Shown here in pieces: positions 21,528 through 30,652 of a stretch of 64,000 bases of DNA (positions are counted from its first letter, which is position 1; the number at the start of each line of letters is the position of its first letter). The notes beneath the pieces are model-generated. The model worked only from the letters and a program-made list of their open reading frames with translations. It did no database searches and was not told where the DNA came from. The stretch is taken from positions 248,001-312,000 of the forward strand of contig CAJNDS010002091.1 in the NCBI GenBank assembly GCA_905221605.1, given 5' to 3'. Source of the stretch: Symbiodinium natans. Its lineage: Eukaryota; Sar; Dinophyceae; Suessiales; Symbiodiniaceae. The translations under genes were made by a program, and so were the position numbers.

Positions 21528-23619
21528 CTAGACGCAAGAGCAACCTAGGAATAAAAAGGGTGCCTTTTTTGGTTTTAAGGGGATTACAAGGGAACCCCAA
21601 CCCTAAAGAAAGGAAATAAGGGCCTTGTTGGGGTCCGTGTGCAAAATTCAACGTCTGCAGGCTGCCGGGCAGCTGGATCCCCTCCAAGCTCTGGTTGAAC
21701 CTGTTGCTAAACGTCAACGTCTGCAGGGTGCTGGGCAGCTGGATCCCCTCCAAGCTCTGGTTCAAGTCATTCCCAAACGTCAAAGTCTGCAGGGTGCTGG
21801 GCAGCTGGATCCCCTCCAAGCTCTGGTTGAAGTCGCTGCCAAACGTCAACGTCTGCAGGGTGCTGGGCAGCTGGATACCCCCCAAGCTCTGGTTGAACTT
21901 AATGCCAAAGGTCAACGTCTGCAGGGTGCTGGGCAGCTGGATCCCCTCGAAGCTCTGGTTGAACCTGTTGCCAAACGTCAACGTCTGCAGGGTGCTGGGC
22001 AGCTGGATCCCCGCCAAGCTTTGGTTGAAGTCACCTCCAAGCGTCAACGTCTGCAGGGTGCTGGGCAGCTGGATCCCCTGCCAGCTCCTGCTGAAACCAC
22101 CTCCAAGCGTCAACATCTGCAGGGTGCTGGGCAGCTGGATCCCCTCCAAGCTCTGGTTAAAGTCATTGCCAAACGTCAACGTCTGCAGGGTGCTGGGCAG
22201 CTGGATCCCCTGCAAGCTCTGGTTGAACCGGTCGCCAAACGTCAACGTCTGCAGTGTGCTGGGCAGCTGGATCCCCTCCAAGCCCTGGTTGAAGTGCCTT
22301 CCAAACGCCAATGTCTGCAGAGCGCTGGGCAGCTGGATCCCCTCTAAGCTCTGGTTGAAGTCATTTCCAAACGACAATGTCTGCAAAGCGCTGGGCAGCT
22401 GCATCGCCGCAAAGCTTTGCTTGAGGCCACCTCCAAACGTCAACGTCTGCAAGGTGCTGGGGAACTGAATCCCCTCCAAGCTCTGATTGAAGCTGTCGCC
22501 AAACGTCAACGTCTGCAAGGTGCTAGGCAAGTGGATCCCCTCCAAGCTCTGGTTGAAGTCACTTCCAAATGTCAACGTCTGCAGGGTGCTGGGCAGCTGG
22601 ATCCCATGCAAGCTCTGGTTGAAGCCATGTCCAAACGTCAACGTCTGCAGAGTGCTGGGCAGCTGGACGCCCTCCAAGCTCTGGTTGAAGCCAGGTCCAA
22701 ACGTCAACGTCTGCAGGGTGCTGGGCAGCTGGATCCCCTCCAAGCTCTGGTTGAAATCAAAGCCAAAGGTCAACGTCAGCAGGGTGCTGGGCAGCTGGAT
22801 CCCCTGCAAGCTCTGGTTGAATGTGTCACCGAACGTCAACGTCTGCAGGGCGCTGGGCAGCTGGATCCCCTCCAAGCTCTGGTTGAAACTATTGCCAAAC
22901 GTCAACGTTTTCAGGCTGCTGGGCAGCTGGATCCCCTCCAAGCTCTGGTTGAACCTGTTGCTAAACGTCAACGTCTGCAGGGTGCTGGGCAGCTGGATCC
23001 CCTCCAGGCTCTGACTGAAAAAGCCGCCAAACGCCAACGTTTGCAGGGTGTTGGGCAACTGGATCCCGTCCAAGCTCTGGTTGAAACGGAAGCCAAACGT
23101 CAACGTCTGCAGGGTGCTGGGCAGCTGAATCCCGTGCAAGCTCTGGTTGAAGTCATGTCCAAACGTCAAGGAGACCACTTCATTGAGAGCGCACGCATCC
23201 GCAGGACTCAAGGCTTTCTTCGCAAGCATTTTCTCCAAGCTCACCGCGGCCCGACCCGCCCCGTAGTGTTGAGCCACGTACGTGACTTCGTCGTTCGTCA
23301 CCTGTTTCAGCAGGGGCTCATGCAGGTCGAGCACACCGCCACCAGAGGTCAGCACGAGCGACTCCTTGGGGCGGCCGACTTTGGCTGCTACAGCTTCCAT
23401 CACTTCCCAGCCCGTTGCCAGAGGGTCGACATCGACCTGAACAGTGTAGCCTCCGAGACCCTGGATGCTCAAGGGTCGCTTGCCGTCACTGTCGGAGTGT
23501 GACGCCACATGCCCGGCCTCTCCGACCATCTTGTCAGACTCCCGAGGTGCTTCGCCGCTCTTTGGCTCCTGGCTCCTTGAAATCTGAACAGCTGCGCGTA
23601 CACGTGCATGTACATGCAT
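21466..23619 (-). CDS. UBL-FNIP repeat protein, copy 2 (truncated by insertion)
   Basis: 717 residues. The ubiquitin-like region is at about 49-120, followed by 23 repeats of 22 residues, then a foreign 57-residue tail (from HGPQQGPYF) encoded by a small transposon and by a repeat read out of frame. The MSEAQEAG start of copies 1, 3 and 5 is not preserved here; the frame opens upstream at MHVHARVRAA, in a CATGTACATGCA-rich stretch, so the true start is uncertain and an internal Met (MVGEAG) is possible. Almost identical to copy 4. Differences between the two include the variable dipeptides of repeats 4 (NR/HG), 7 (FD/IE) and 10 (SD/SG). An expressed truncated protein or a young pseudogene are both possible. 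Confidence 0.75.
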   Translation of the reverse strand: MHVHARVRAAVQISRSQEPKSGEAPRESDKMVGEAGHVASHSDSDGKRPLSIQGLGGYTVQVDVDPLATGWEVMEAVAAKVGRPKESLVLTSGGGVLDLHEPLLKQVTNDEVTYVAQHYGAGRAAVSLEKMLAKKALSPADACALNEVVSLTFGHDFNQSLHGIQLPSTLQTLTFGFRFNQSLDGIQLPNTLQTLAFGGFFSQSLEGIQLPSTLQTLTFSNRFNQSLEGIQLPSSLKTLTFGNSFNQSLEGIQLPSALQTLTFGDTFNQSLQGIQLPSTLLTLTFGFDFNQSLEGIQLPSTLQTLTFGPGFNQSLEGVQLPSTLQTLTFGHGFNQSLHGIQLPSTLQTLTFGSDFNQSLEGIHLPSTLQTLTFGDSFNQSLEGIQFPSTLQTLTFGGGLKQSFAAMQLPSALQTLSFGNDFNQSLEGIQLPSALQTLAFGRHFNQGLEGIQLPSTLQTLTFGDRFNQSLQGIQLPSTLQTLTFGNDFNQSLEGIQLPSTLQMLTLGGGFSRSWQGIQLPSTLQTLTLGGDFNQSLAGIQLPSTLQTLTFGNRFNQSFEGIQLPSTLQTLTFGIKFNQSLGGIQLPSTLQTLTFGSDFNQSLEGIQLPSTLQTLTFGNDLNQSLEGIQLPSTLQTLTFSNRFNQSLEGIQLPGSLQTLNFAHGPQQGPYFLSLGLGFPCNPLKTKKGTLFIPRLLLRLVEETSTRAWRGSSCPAPCRP
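21528..21638. mobile_element. MITE family G copy inside UBL-FNIP copy 2
   Basis: CTAGACGCAAGAGCAACCTA at one end and GGGCCTTGTTGGGGTCC at the other; the interior AATAAAAAGGG and GGTTTTAAGGGG match the other family G copies. FNIP repeat sequence lies on both sides. Confidence 0.8.
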
Positions 23620-24520
23620 TCGTGCAAGTGTGGGGGGGAGAGCCCTTGCATGCAGTTGGGAATGCCCTGCAGCCTAATATAGGGAGGCGTCCCCCAACAA
23701 AAGAAGGGTCCCAGGTAGGGATATGCGGGGGTCATGATAAAAACCCCAAAAGAAGCAAGGGCCCAAGCCATGGGTACTGAGCAATCATCGCAGCGAAAGC
23801 ACCTGACCAGGCAAGCAAGGATGTAACCCTAAACCCTAAACTCTAAACCCTAAACCCTAAACACTAAACCCTAAACCTCCAAGGACTTCTTATTTGGCGG
23901 GGTTTAGGGTTTCGGGCTTACCGGTAGAACCCTGAAATGCAACTTGATGCAACACCAGACTCCCCAAAATTCCGCCGTACCCTCAAACACTCCAAGGAAG
24001 GGGGCCCCTTTAGGGTTTAGGGTTTAGGGTTTAGGGTATAAGGACCTTAATAACTTGGTGACAAGGATCCTAACTTAGGTGAGCAGTCCCATAAATATAG
24101 TCAGAACAGCAAGGTATTTGGGGGGGGGGGGGGGGGGGGGGGGGGGCTCGAAAGCCCTATAAAGCTGAAAACCCGACAACCCTGAACTCTAAAACTGGCA
24201 ACCCTCGATCTGCTTATCTCTAGGGTGCTTGCACAAAACCTGAAAACCCTAAAACCTAAAGCCTACACCCCAATCCCTAAACCACTGACCCCTGAACCCC
24301 TAAATCCCAACACCACCCCCCCCCCCCCCCCCCCCCTAACCCCACTACCCACCACATGGGGGCAGCGGCGCTGCGAAGCATAGAGGTTACTATAGGGTCC
24401 TCAAGAACTCCCTACCCCTAAAAAGTTACCATGTACTTGGAGGTTCGTGGTACTTACTAACCAATTTTAACTGTACGCATAGTCCACTTATCAGGCCCCT
24501 TGATTGCCCTGAGCTTCCCT
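23620..24520. repeat. 5' flank of copy 2, duplicated with copy 4
   Basis: Matches about 38790-39810: the CATCGCAGCGAAAG module, a CCCTAAA array (23824-23876), a TTCTTATTTGGCGGGGTTT block, a long C-run and an ACCACATGGGGCAGCGG-type block. A G-run at 24119-24146 and a C-run at 24310-24337 are among the longest homopolymers in the window. Confidence 0.75.
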
Positions 24521-24605
24521 AAGAGTCAGTCCATGTGCCGAAATAGGGAATACTTGGGCCTCAAAGTACCTCCAACCATAGGGGCTTTGGGGCGAAAAAT
24601 AAGGT
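24429..24605. mobile_element. Partial MITE family C and D copies
   Basis: TACTTGGAGGTTCGTGGTACTT (family C left end) is followed by a family D-like piece (AATACTTGGGCCTCAAAGTA ... GGGGCTTTGGGGC). Confidence 0.55.
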
Positions 24606-24701
24606 TTAGGGTTTAGGGTTTAGGGTTTAGGGTTTAGGGTTTAGGGTTTAGGGTTTAGGGTTTAGGGTTTAGGGTTTAGGGTTTAGGGTTTAGGGTTTAG
24701 G
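24603..24701 (+). repeat. TTTAGGG array hosting the LTR element
   Basis: About fourteen units, broken at 24701 by the retrotransposon and resuming in register at 32011. Confidence 0.9.
24697..24701. repeat. Target-site duplication, left
   Basis: TTAGG directly before the left LTR; the same five bases follow the right LTR at 32011-32015. Five bases is the usual copia target-site length. The site is repetitive, so the match alone is weak, but the reading register is restored exactly. Confidence 0.7.
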
Positions 24702-24907
24702 AGTTTTCCCTACCGAAAACAGCGCTGACACGATGTTAGGGTAAGAACAGGGAAGAGGGAAGGGGAACCCCAAGAGAACCACAGCCCTCAAGTCAGAGCC
24801 CTTCTCACACGGGCTTGTTTTCATCTTGAGCCAAAAGGTAACAGTAGGCTCTTGTCTTGCTCTGCATAACATGACTACACAAGGGAGATATCCGTATTCT
24901 TTCAACT
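24702..24907 (-). repeat. 3' LTR of the copia-type element
   Basis: 206 bp, about 90% identical by eye to 31819-32010 and differing by small indels near 24772-24804. In element sense it begins AGTTGAAAGAATACGG and ends GGGAAAACT, so the termini are AGTT...AACT and not TG...CA. It carries the spliced-leader-like segment at 24825-24844. Confidence 0.85.
24825..24844 (-). promoter_or_regulatory. Spliced-leader-like sequence in the 3' LTR
   Basis: In element sense the segment reads CTGTTACCTTTTGGCTCAAG. The dinoflagellate spliced leader ends GCCATTTTGGCTCAAG. The last twelve bases are the same; upstream I count three substitutions and a one-base gap. Confidence 0.55.
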
Positions 24908-24920
24908 CCCCCCCCCTTCA
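24908..24920 (-). other. Polypurine tract
   Basis: In element sense TGAAGGGGGGGGG lies directly before the 3' LTR, as expected for the plus-strand primer of an LTR element. Confidence 0.65.
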
Positions 24921-25497
24921 TGTTTGCAGACATCATAGAGCTCATTTAAAGCTCGATTCTGGACATCAGGAGGCAACAGCTACGAGGTAAACTCTGCAGC
25001 AAAACCTACTGTTGATTTGGCGTGGGCTTAGCCCTTTACAATTGAATCCGGTATCTCAGGTGATCAGGCTGAAACGCAGACTCAATGACCCTTTAAGGTA
25101 ATTCAACTTGCAATCTATACAAGACTACTCCCAATCAGAAGCACAGCTGCGCTGTGCTCACGCAGAGTCAGCGTGGCGCTAGGCAGCAGCCAAACACTGA
25201 CATCACACAGTGCAAGATTGAGGATAGGCAATGATTTAGGAACGAGGTCTTCAAGAACTCATTCGGGTGACACAAGGATGAAGAGAGCGGCCGCTGGGCA
25301 TCTGAGTGTCTGCAAGTCGCACAGCGATGGAAGCATCGCTCAGCTGAACAGCCATCGCAAAATCATCACTGGAGGCGAGTGTCACAAAGCTTTAGGTGAT
25401 GGTGAACACACTTAGGTGGGAACATCTGGCAGATGCTCAGTGGAAATGTGCAGCAACTTTTGTGCATGAGCCCATTTCCGAATTGAAAGAGCCTTCG
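24921..25497 (-). other. 3' untranslated part of the LTR element
   Basis: About 580 bp between the end of the RNase H frame and the polypurine tract. No frame of note. Confidence 0.6.
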
Positions 25498-26781
25498 TCA
25501 AAGGATCACCTTTCTCAGCTGAGCTGAATATCCTTTACGGAGAATGGCGATGCAAGCTTCGTTATTTGCATGACACAAAAGCTTGATGCCAGGAATCACG
25601 GTTTGCCAAACTTCAAGTAATGGCAATGCATCATTGAACAGTGCACTGCTCAAAGACACAAATTCTGCCTCGGGAGGGCTTCTTGAGACCACTTTCTGCC
25701 TCTTGCTTGACCATGACAGAAGGACAAATGAGTTGCTACCTTCAAGGGCAACGATATACCCACTTGTGGAACGCGCAGTGTCAATGCAGCCACCAAAGTC
25801 TGAGTCCACATATAGGGCAAGATGCAGAGATGATGCCGGGTCGTGGACAAGCGTTACAGGGTTGTGTTGAACCGTGGCAGCAATGGAGCCTACCAACCTG
25901 GCAACCCTCTTATCATCATTCACTGACCAACGACAGACATTGGTTGTGAGGGTGGTCACTGCCACCATAAGATCTGGGCGATTCAAGCGGGCTAGCTTCA
26001 GAATCTTCATCAAAATGCGAGCGGCACTGTCGGCAAGAGAACCCCGAGCAACATTATCACGAGGTGATAGAGCTCCTGGGTCAACACGCGAAGTCCGCTG
26101 GTGCTTAACACTGGAACCAACTAAGGATTCATACGAATCAACACATTGCTTGGCAAAATCTTCAGTCTCCAAGGCAATAGCTGCTTGACCGTGATACAAG
26201 ACGAGACGGTGGTTGCGATCAAATATTCTGGTAAGTGGAGCACACGGCTCGAGCTCAACTTGTTTTAACAAGGAACTCCAGAAACCTGCACGCTTCGACA
26301 ACTTACCACTCAATGTAAACAAATTTCCGAAGTGAATCACATTGGAAGTCCTGCGTGCCCAAGCAAGCACCTCACTTTGCAGCATTATCTCTCCTTCTAT
26401 CCAAGTACCTGCCTTTTGGAGACCGCTCTTTCCTTTTAGGACCCTCTCGAGCGCAGCAAGCTGAGAAGTCCATTCTCTTCGATCCAACAGGCGATGGACG
26501 TAACCAGGGACCCGGATGTTGCGCAAACCAGACTCAAACATCAGAGGGTCGAGTGGCATTCGCGGACGGACATCCTTGGCCCTGCGAAGTTGAGGAAATT
26601 TGGGCATGCAAGGCGAAGCCGGTGCAACAAACGCTTGCGCAAACGGAAACAAGAAAATCAAGATTGCTTTGGCCATGGCTTCGGGATAGAATGCTGAAAG
26701 CCTTGAATCGGAACCTTCAACAGCATCATGCTTGAAGTGCTTCGAGCACGCGCACTGATAGACCGAAAGATCATTCGCCAA
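25498..26781 (-). CDS. Copia pol remnant: RT leader and RNase H
   Basis: 427 residues. Residues about 260-310 resemble the end of the copia RT (LARLNRPDLMVAVTTL, then CRWSVNDDKR). Residues about 318-420 are the copia-type RNase H: LALYVDSDFGG, TARSTSGYIVAL, SWSSKRQ and EAEFVSLSSA. The third acidic position sits in NNEACIAIL, where Asn replaces the usual Asp. Residues about 100-163 look like the stretch that normally precedes the RT fingers. About residue 164 the sequence jumps to what normally follows the YxDD region, so most of the RT appears deleted. The frame ends abruptly after KVIL. It would be part of a polyprotein; the Met start is arbitrary. Confidence 0.75.
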   Translation of the reverse strand: MANDLSVYQCACSKHFKHDAVEGSDSRLSAFYPEAMAKAILIFLFPFAQAFVAPASPCMPKFPQLRRAKDVRPRMPLDPLMFESGLRNIRVPGYVHRLLDRREWTSQLAALERVLKGKSGLQKAGTWIEGEIMLQSEVLAWARRTSNVIHFGNLFTLSGKLSKRAGFWSSLLKQVELEPCAPLTRIFDRNHRLVLYHGQAAIALETEDFAKQCVDSYESLVGSSVKHQRTSRVDPGALSPRDNVARGSLADSAARILMKILKLARLNRPDLMVAVTTLTTNVCRWSVNDDKRVARLVGSIAATVQHNPVTLVHDPASSLHLALYVDSDFGGCIDTARSTSGYIVALEGSNSFVLLSWSSKRQKVVSRSPPEAEFVSLSSALFNDALPLLEVWQTVIPGIKLLCHANNEACIAILRKGYSAQLRKVIL

Positions 26782-26953
26782 ACGCTATTACTGCTGGGCA
26801 GGATCTTCCAAGGCTTTGGCGTGGGACCACTTTTGGAAGACACAAGTCCGAAAGCGCATCCGTGGGCCTCCACGGTGAGAAGATTGAATTGATCAACAAA
26901 AGCAACGATCTCAGGCAAGGACCAACCTGCAGTGTCTCTTGGCCACTCGAAAC

Positions 26954-28189
26954 TTATTTCACCCCCCTGAAGTATGACAAGCGCGACAACCCTATAATGA
27001 ACTTTACACTGACAGCTTCTTCTCTTGGTCTTCGGATTCTGTCACTGACATCGGCATTGTCAACGACAGGAGACCCTGAAGAACCTAGACGTAAAGGCTT
27101 ATCCCCTTCTGGAAGTGCGGACGCAGTTGAACCATCCGGGTTTGCTTCGATAAGGTCCCTTTTGGGTAGCCCCCCTGACGAAGAGGAAGGTATCTCGGAC
27201 GACTCAACTTCTGCGGGAATGACATCAACCAGCGGAAGACCGTCTAAAGGAAACCCAGCTCCTGCGAGGGAATCAAAGACATCAGATTGGAGAGAAGCTG
27301 GATCTTTTACAGCACGCAAGAGCATCACAAGTCGATCACCGGTCCAAGACTGCGTGGCATGAAGTCGATTCTTGGCGGAGAACTTGATGACCCCTTTCTT
27401 GAAACTCAGGAACTTGCCAATCTGCGAAAGGCTTGGAAAAGGACACTTGTCTTTCCCTGCAGGATCTTCTACCCAAACACCCCAACCAGAGAAACCTCCC
27501 AACGAAATGCCAACATGGTCAATCCCAGCGTTATGGGAATCCTTGCGAGGATCTGCGGACACATTGTGCAACAGATTGATAGTGGTGTACACATGCCCGG
27601 GGGCTTTGCGCTGCGCAAACTGGTTTAATGCACGAGTGACAAAAGGGTACTCCTTTGTGGACTTCAATAAACCGGCTACACCACCTCGACGGAAGCAGCT
27701 GACTGCAAAGGGCAAGTCATCACTTGGAACGATCCCTCGCGGCGCAGAGCCACGTTTCACAAGTCCAAAGATCTTACGAATCTGATTGGGCTGAATGTCA
27801 CTATGCTTAGCTAAAAGGTCTTCGGCATACTCTTCAGCTGGATCATGAGCAACGAGACTTGAAGGCTCTTGGCAGTCCTCACTCGACTCTTCATGGGATT
27901 CAGCTAACGCAGCAAGACCATGGACAAACTGAACTTTGCTGGTGAAGATCGGCACACGCTCATCCATGCGCGTGGCATAATACTTGGCTCTTCCGGCGCA
28001 GTCGATCCGAAGCCTAGTCATGAACGAAGAATGGAAGTGAACCAGGTAACCATATGAAGGCCTTCCCAGATTCAACATCCAAGCCGGCGCTTCGAACAAC
28101 TGGGCAGTTGTCCAACATGTAGTGATTGGCGAGAGGCATATTATCGGACGCAAATCCCAAGCTCTGCGAACCAGGCTGAGGTCCACCAT
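26954..28189 (-). CDS. Pol-region remnant with 2OG-Fe(II) oxygenase-like segment
   Basis: 411-residue frame; the first 50 or so residues are probably a different phase of the protease region. Residues about 198-295 show a layout like the double-stranded beta-helix of 2-oxoglutarate/Fe(II) oxygenases of the TET/JBP kind: VSADPRKDSHNAG, ISLGGFSGWGVWVEDP, then FSAKNRLHATQSWTGDR. The metal-binding HxD position reads RKD (R215, D217), while the distal His (H277) and the 2OG-binding Arg (R286) are in place. If the fold call is right, the domain lacks one metal ligand. No integrase HHCC or DDE pattern is present. The fold call is by eye only. Confidence 0.5.
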   Translation of the reverse strand: MVDLSLVRRAWDLRPIICLSPITTCWTTAQLFEAPAWMLNLGRPSYGYLVHFHSSFMTRLRIDCAGRAKYYATRMDERVPIFTSKVQFVHGLAALAESHEESSEDCQEPSSLVAHDPAEEYAEDLLAKHSDIQPNQIRKIFGLVKRGSAPRGIVPSDDLPFAVSCFRRGGVAGLLKSTKEYPFVTRALNQFAQRKAPGHVYTTINLLHNVSADPRKDSHNAGIDHVGISLGGFSGWGVWVEDPAGKDKCPFPSLSQIGKFLSFKKGVIKFSAKNRLHATQSWTGDRLVMLLRAVKDPASLQSDVFDSLAGAGFPLDGLPLVDVIPAEVESSEIPSSSSGGLPKRDLIEANPDGSTASALPEGDKPLRLGSSGSPVVDNADVSDRIRRPREEAVSVKFIIGLSRLSYFRGVK

Positions 28190-28310
28190 CTGTGTGGAAC
28201 GTAATTAGCATGGCTCGCTGAGTCCGCAAGAAACGACCTGTATGACTCCGAAGGGATTCCCTGATCAGCCAAAACTCGTGACGATCCAAGATGCCGACCA
28301 GCCGCTGCCC
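28014..28310 (-). pseudogene. Protease-region remnant, frameshifted
   Basis: A second frame overlaps the end of the CCCH-finger frame and carries the continuation (SQSLGFASDN, LDNCPVVRSAGLDVESGKAFIWLPG region). Upstream, in the other frame, SVEWAAAGRHLGS occupies the place where a D-S/T-G protease motif would be expected, but no such motif is present. At least two frameshifts separate gag from the next frame. Confidence 0.45.
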
Positions 28311-28878
28311 ACTCAACGCTAAAGGCGTCGCTTCCCGGGATGTTGCACACGCTTGAGGCAGCAACCATTGCCACGACTGCTCTCGCATCTGCTCCTGTGG
28401 ACTTGGGCTTGGGAGCGGCAGCTTTAGGCTTAGACTTAGGGTCAACCTTAGGGGTCTTATCAGGGGCGTGACAGTACTTGCAATTCTCTCCATGCATGCA
28501 ACTGGATGCCATCCTGAAGAAAATGCAAGGCGTCTTAGCCTTCTCTGCGTCTGACATGCTTTTTGCCTTTGGCTTTGCTCTCGCCTCAGGCTCAGGGGTT
28601 GGTGCTGGGGTTGTAGACACTGGAGCCTTTGGCGGAGTCTTGGGCTCTGGAAGACTTCGCGGTGGCTCTTCGGTCTCAGCGGGCACCCCCCTGGCCTTTG
28701 CCTGCGGAGCTGCAATCTGCAAGGACTTGATTACAGACTGAGCATTGGTGTCTTCTCGCTCTTGAACAAGGACATCTTGTATTTTGTTCCATAGGTAATC
28801 CCACTCACGACGACGGGATTCAGGCGCGGATTCTCTGATGTCTTCGATGACACGCTCTAACTTTCGAATGTGCTTCAC
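28141..28878 (-). CDS. Gag C-terminal part with CCCH zinc finger
   Basis: 245-residue frame that continues the gag frame ending at 28875 after a one-register shift. A Pro/Ala-rich linker (about 60-105) leads to a perfect C-x8-C-x5-C-x3-H finger (C118, C127, C133, H137; bases 28468-28527). CCCH fingers bind RNA and replace the usual CCHC knuckle here. The overlap of only a few bases with the gag frame could be a programmed frameshift or decay. Confidence 0.7.
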   Translation of the reverse strand: MKHIRKLERVIEDIRESAPESRRREWDYLWNKIQDVLVQEREDTNAQSVIKSLQIAAPQAKARGVPAETEEPPRSLPEPKTPPKAPVSTTPAPTPEPEARAKPKAKSMSDAEKAKTPCIFFRMASSCMHGENCKYCHAPDKTPKVDPKSKPKAAAPKPKSTGADARAVVAMVAASSVCNIPGSDAFSVEWAAAGRHLGSSRVLADQGIPSESYRSFLADSASHANYVPHRWWTSAWFAELGICVR

Positions 28879-30497
28879 ACGGTGGAAGAGCCACTCTCAG
28901 TAAGGCGATCATCTGGCCTTTGTCCGATTGGGATGGAACACAGAACAGTCCTTACACGCTGCACAAAGTCCCGAAGATCTCGCACGGAGTTTCCTCCGAT
29001 TTCAACCTGGAACAACGTTGAAGCAGTCAGCACAGTACCTCGAACACGGTCGATGCTGACATGATGGGCAAGAAGGGCAAGCATGCGTCGACCTTTCGGC
29101 TGGGACCCTGTCTGGCCGCACAACTCAACATAGGCGATAACCTCTTGCTCCAACTCAGTCACTTGCTTCAACACACGCATGGAAGTCATTTCTCCAGCAA
29201 TCCAAGCGTCAAGGCGAGGAAGAAGACCCGACTCAGTAAGCTCTTCTTTCTCAGCTGTGAAAGACCGAGACAACCATTCAACAACCAAACCTTCGCCTGA
29301 CATGTCAAGCTTGGCAATCTGGACCAACAACGCGTTTTTCCAGGCTCGGAAACCACCAGCATCGGAAGGAACCGGCTCAAGCTTGAGATGTAACAAAGCT
29401 CGGCTGTCAACGACATGCTTCTCTTGCCTTTCAGGTTCTTCGATCTCATGAACAGGGGATGCATCATTGCATCTTTGATCCGTGGCATTTCTTTGGGCAA
29501 GCAGTTGCTGTACGACATCAATCAACTGATCAACACGAGGATCGGTAACGGTTGCAGGAGGACAAGGGGCAGACTCACCGACCACTTGCGGCAATGAAGG
29601 TGCACCACTATTGTCCCCATTAGAACCGATATGTACCCAACTAGACCCACCAGAACGAGCACCTGACGCAATCGCTGGCGGCACATCTTGCTGGCGAGGT
29701 GCAGGCTTTGGAGGCGAAGACCCAGGACTCGTGGCGCTTAGAGCAGCCTGACGGAGTCTCTGAATCTCGCGGCCTTTGACTTGCAACTCAACTCGTAGCT
29801 GGGTGTTTTGGAAGTTCAGCAAATTGTTATCACCCCGGCAGCTTGTTAGGGCGGCTTCAAGCTCTTGGTACCCTGCACGAGCAACCTGAAGTTCTGCTTC
29901 GACCTTGCTTAGCTCGGCCTTAGCTACGGATAGCTGTTCTTCCAAGATTCGACCCTGTTGAAGGATCTCATCGTAACGCTGCTCGTACTGTTGCAACTGC
30001 TCACGCATTTGCTCAACAGTGGCTTCAACCAAACTTCTAGCCTCATTCTCAACTCGCTCTAGCCTCACGGCATGGAGTTGTTCAGCATGATCAGCTACTT
30101 GCTGCGCTGCTTGTGCTGCAGCCAAACGTTGGGCATCTAGAACTTCTTGCGGGGATGCTCCTACGTTCAGGATGTTCTGCGTGTATGAGGCTTGAGCGGT
30201 TAGATTCGGGTAAGGGCTTGAATGCTCATGAGTTCTGCGAGGTCCAGACAAAGCTCGTCTAGTCAGAGGAGGGGACCTTTCACGGAGCTCAACCGGAGAA
30301 CTACTCGTAGCCGAACCACTATCAGAACCGACACCACCTGGCAATGCCATGGCTGAAGCACTTGACAAATCAAGTACCGAACTAGCTTGATTGCTAGGGT
30401 CTGAGGGGGAAGACATTGCAATGGGAGGTGGAAGCGCTTTGCAGCAGCTCAACGCACCCTTTCTTTTGGCGGGAGAGGCGAGGCTCACGGCGTTCAC
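28875..30497 (-). CDS. Gag-like protein with coiled coil
   Basis: 540 residues. The N-terminus is Ser/Pro-rich. A long heptad-rich, Glu/Gln/Arg-rich stretch at about 115-252 should form a coiled coil. A linker follows, then a helical block from about 370 (LKLEPVPSDAGGFRAWKNALL onwards) in the position of the copia capsid domain. The stop at 28875 abuts the CCCH-finger frame. Likely role: particle assembly and RNA packaging. Confidence 0.7.
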   Translation of the reverse strand: MNAVSLASPAKRKGALSCCKALPPPIAMSSPSDPSNQASSVLDLSSASAMALPGGVGSDSGSATSSSPVELRERSPPLTRRALSGPRRTHEHSSPYPNLTAQASYTQNILNVGASPQEVLDAQRLAAAQAAQQVADHAEQLHAVRLERVENEARSLVEATVEQMREQLQQYEQRYDEILQQGRILEEQLSVAKAELSKVEAELQVARAGYQELEAALTSCRGDNNLLNFQNTQLRVELQVKGREIQRLRQAALSATSPGSSPPKPAPRQQDVPPAIASGARSGGSSWVHIGSNGDNSGAPSLPQVVGESAPCPPATVTDPRVDQLIDVVQQLLAQRNATDQRCNDASPVHEIEEPERQEKHVVDSRALLHLKLEPVPSDAGGFRAWKNALLVQIAKLDMSGEGLVVEWLSRSFTAEKEELTESGLLPRLDAWIAGEMTSMRVLKQVTELEQEVIAYVELCGQTGSQPKGRRMLALLAHHVSIDRVRGTVLTASTLFQVEIGGNSVRDLRDFVQRVRTVLCSIPIGQRPDDRLTESGSSTV

Positions 30498-30652
30498 TGG
30501 CGCAACAGTGGAAGGATGTGGCGAAAATTCGCCGCACTATCCTTCAAGGACAGGCACTCCGTTCACTCCTCGAAATTCGGAACAGAGTTGATACACCAGT
30601 TGCAAAGCGACTCTTCTGCTTCAATCAGACCAGAAAAACTGGGCACCGTAGA

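Noticed and set aside
26954-28189. Integrase core in the pol region
   Set aside because: No HHCC zinc pattern or DD35E spacing; the conserved-looking part fits the oxygenase-like layout better.
28301-28340. Intact retroviral-type aspartic protease
   Set aside because: The expected D-S/T-G motif is not present; the region has AAAGRHLGS and frameshifts around it.
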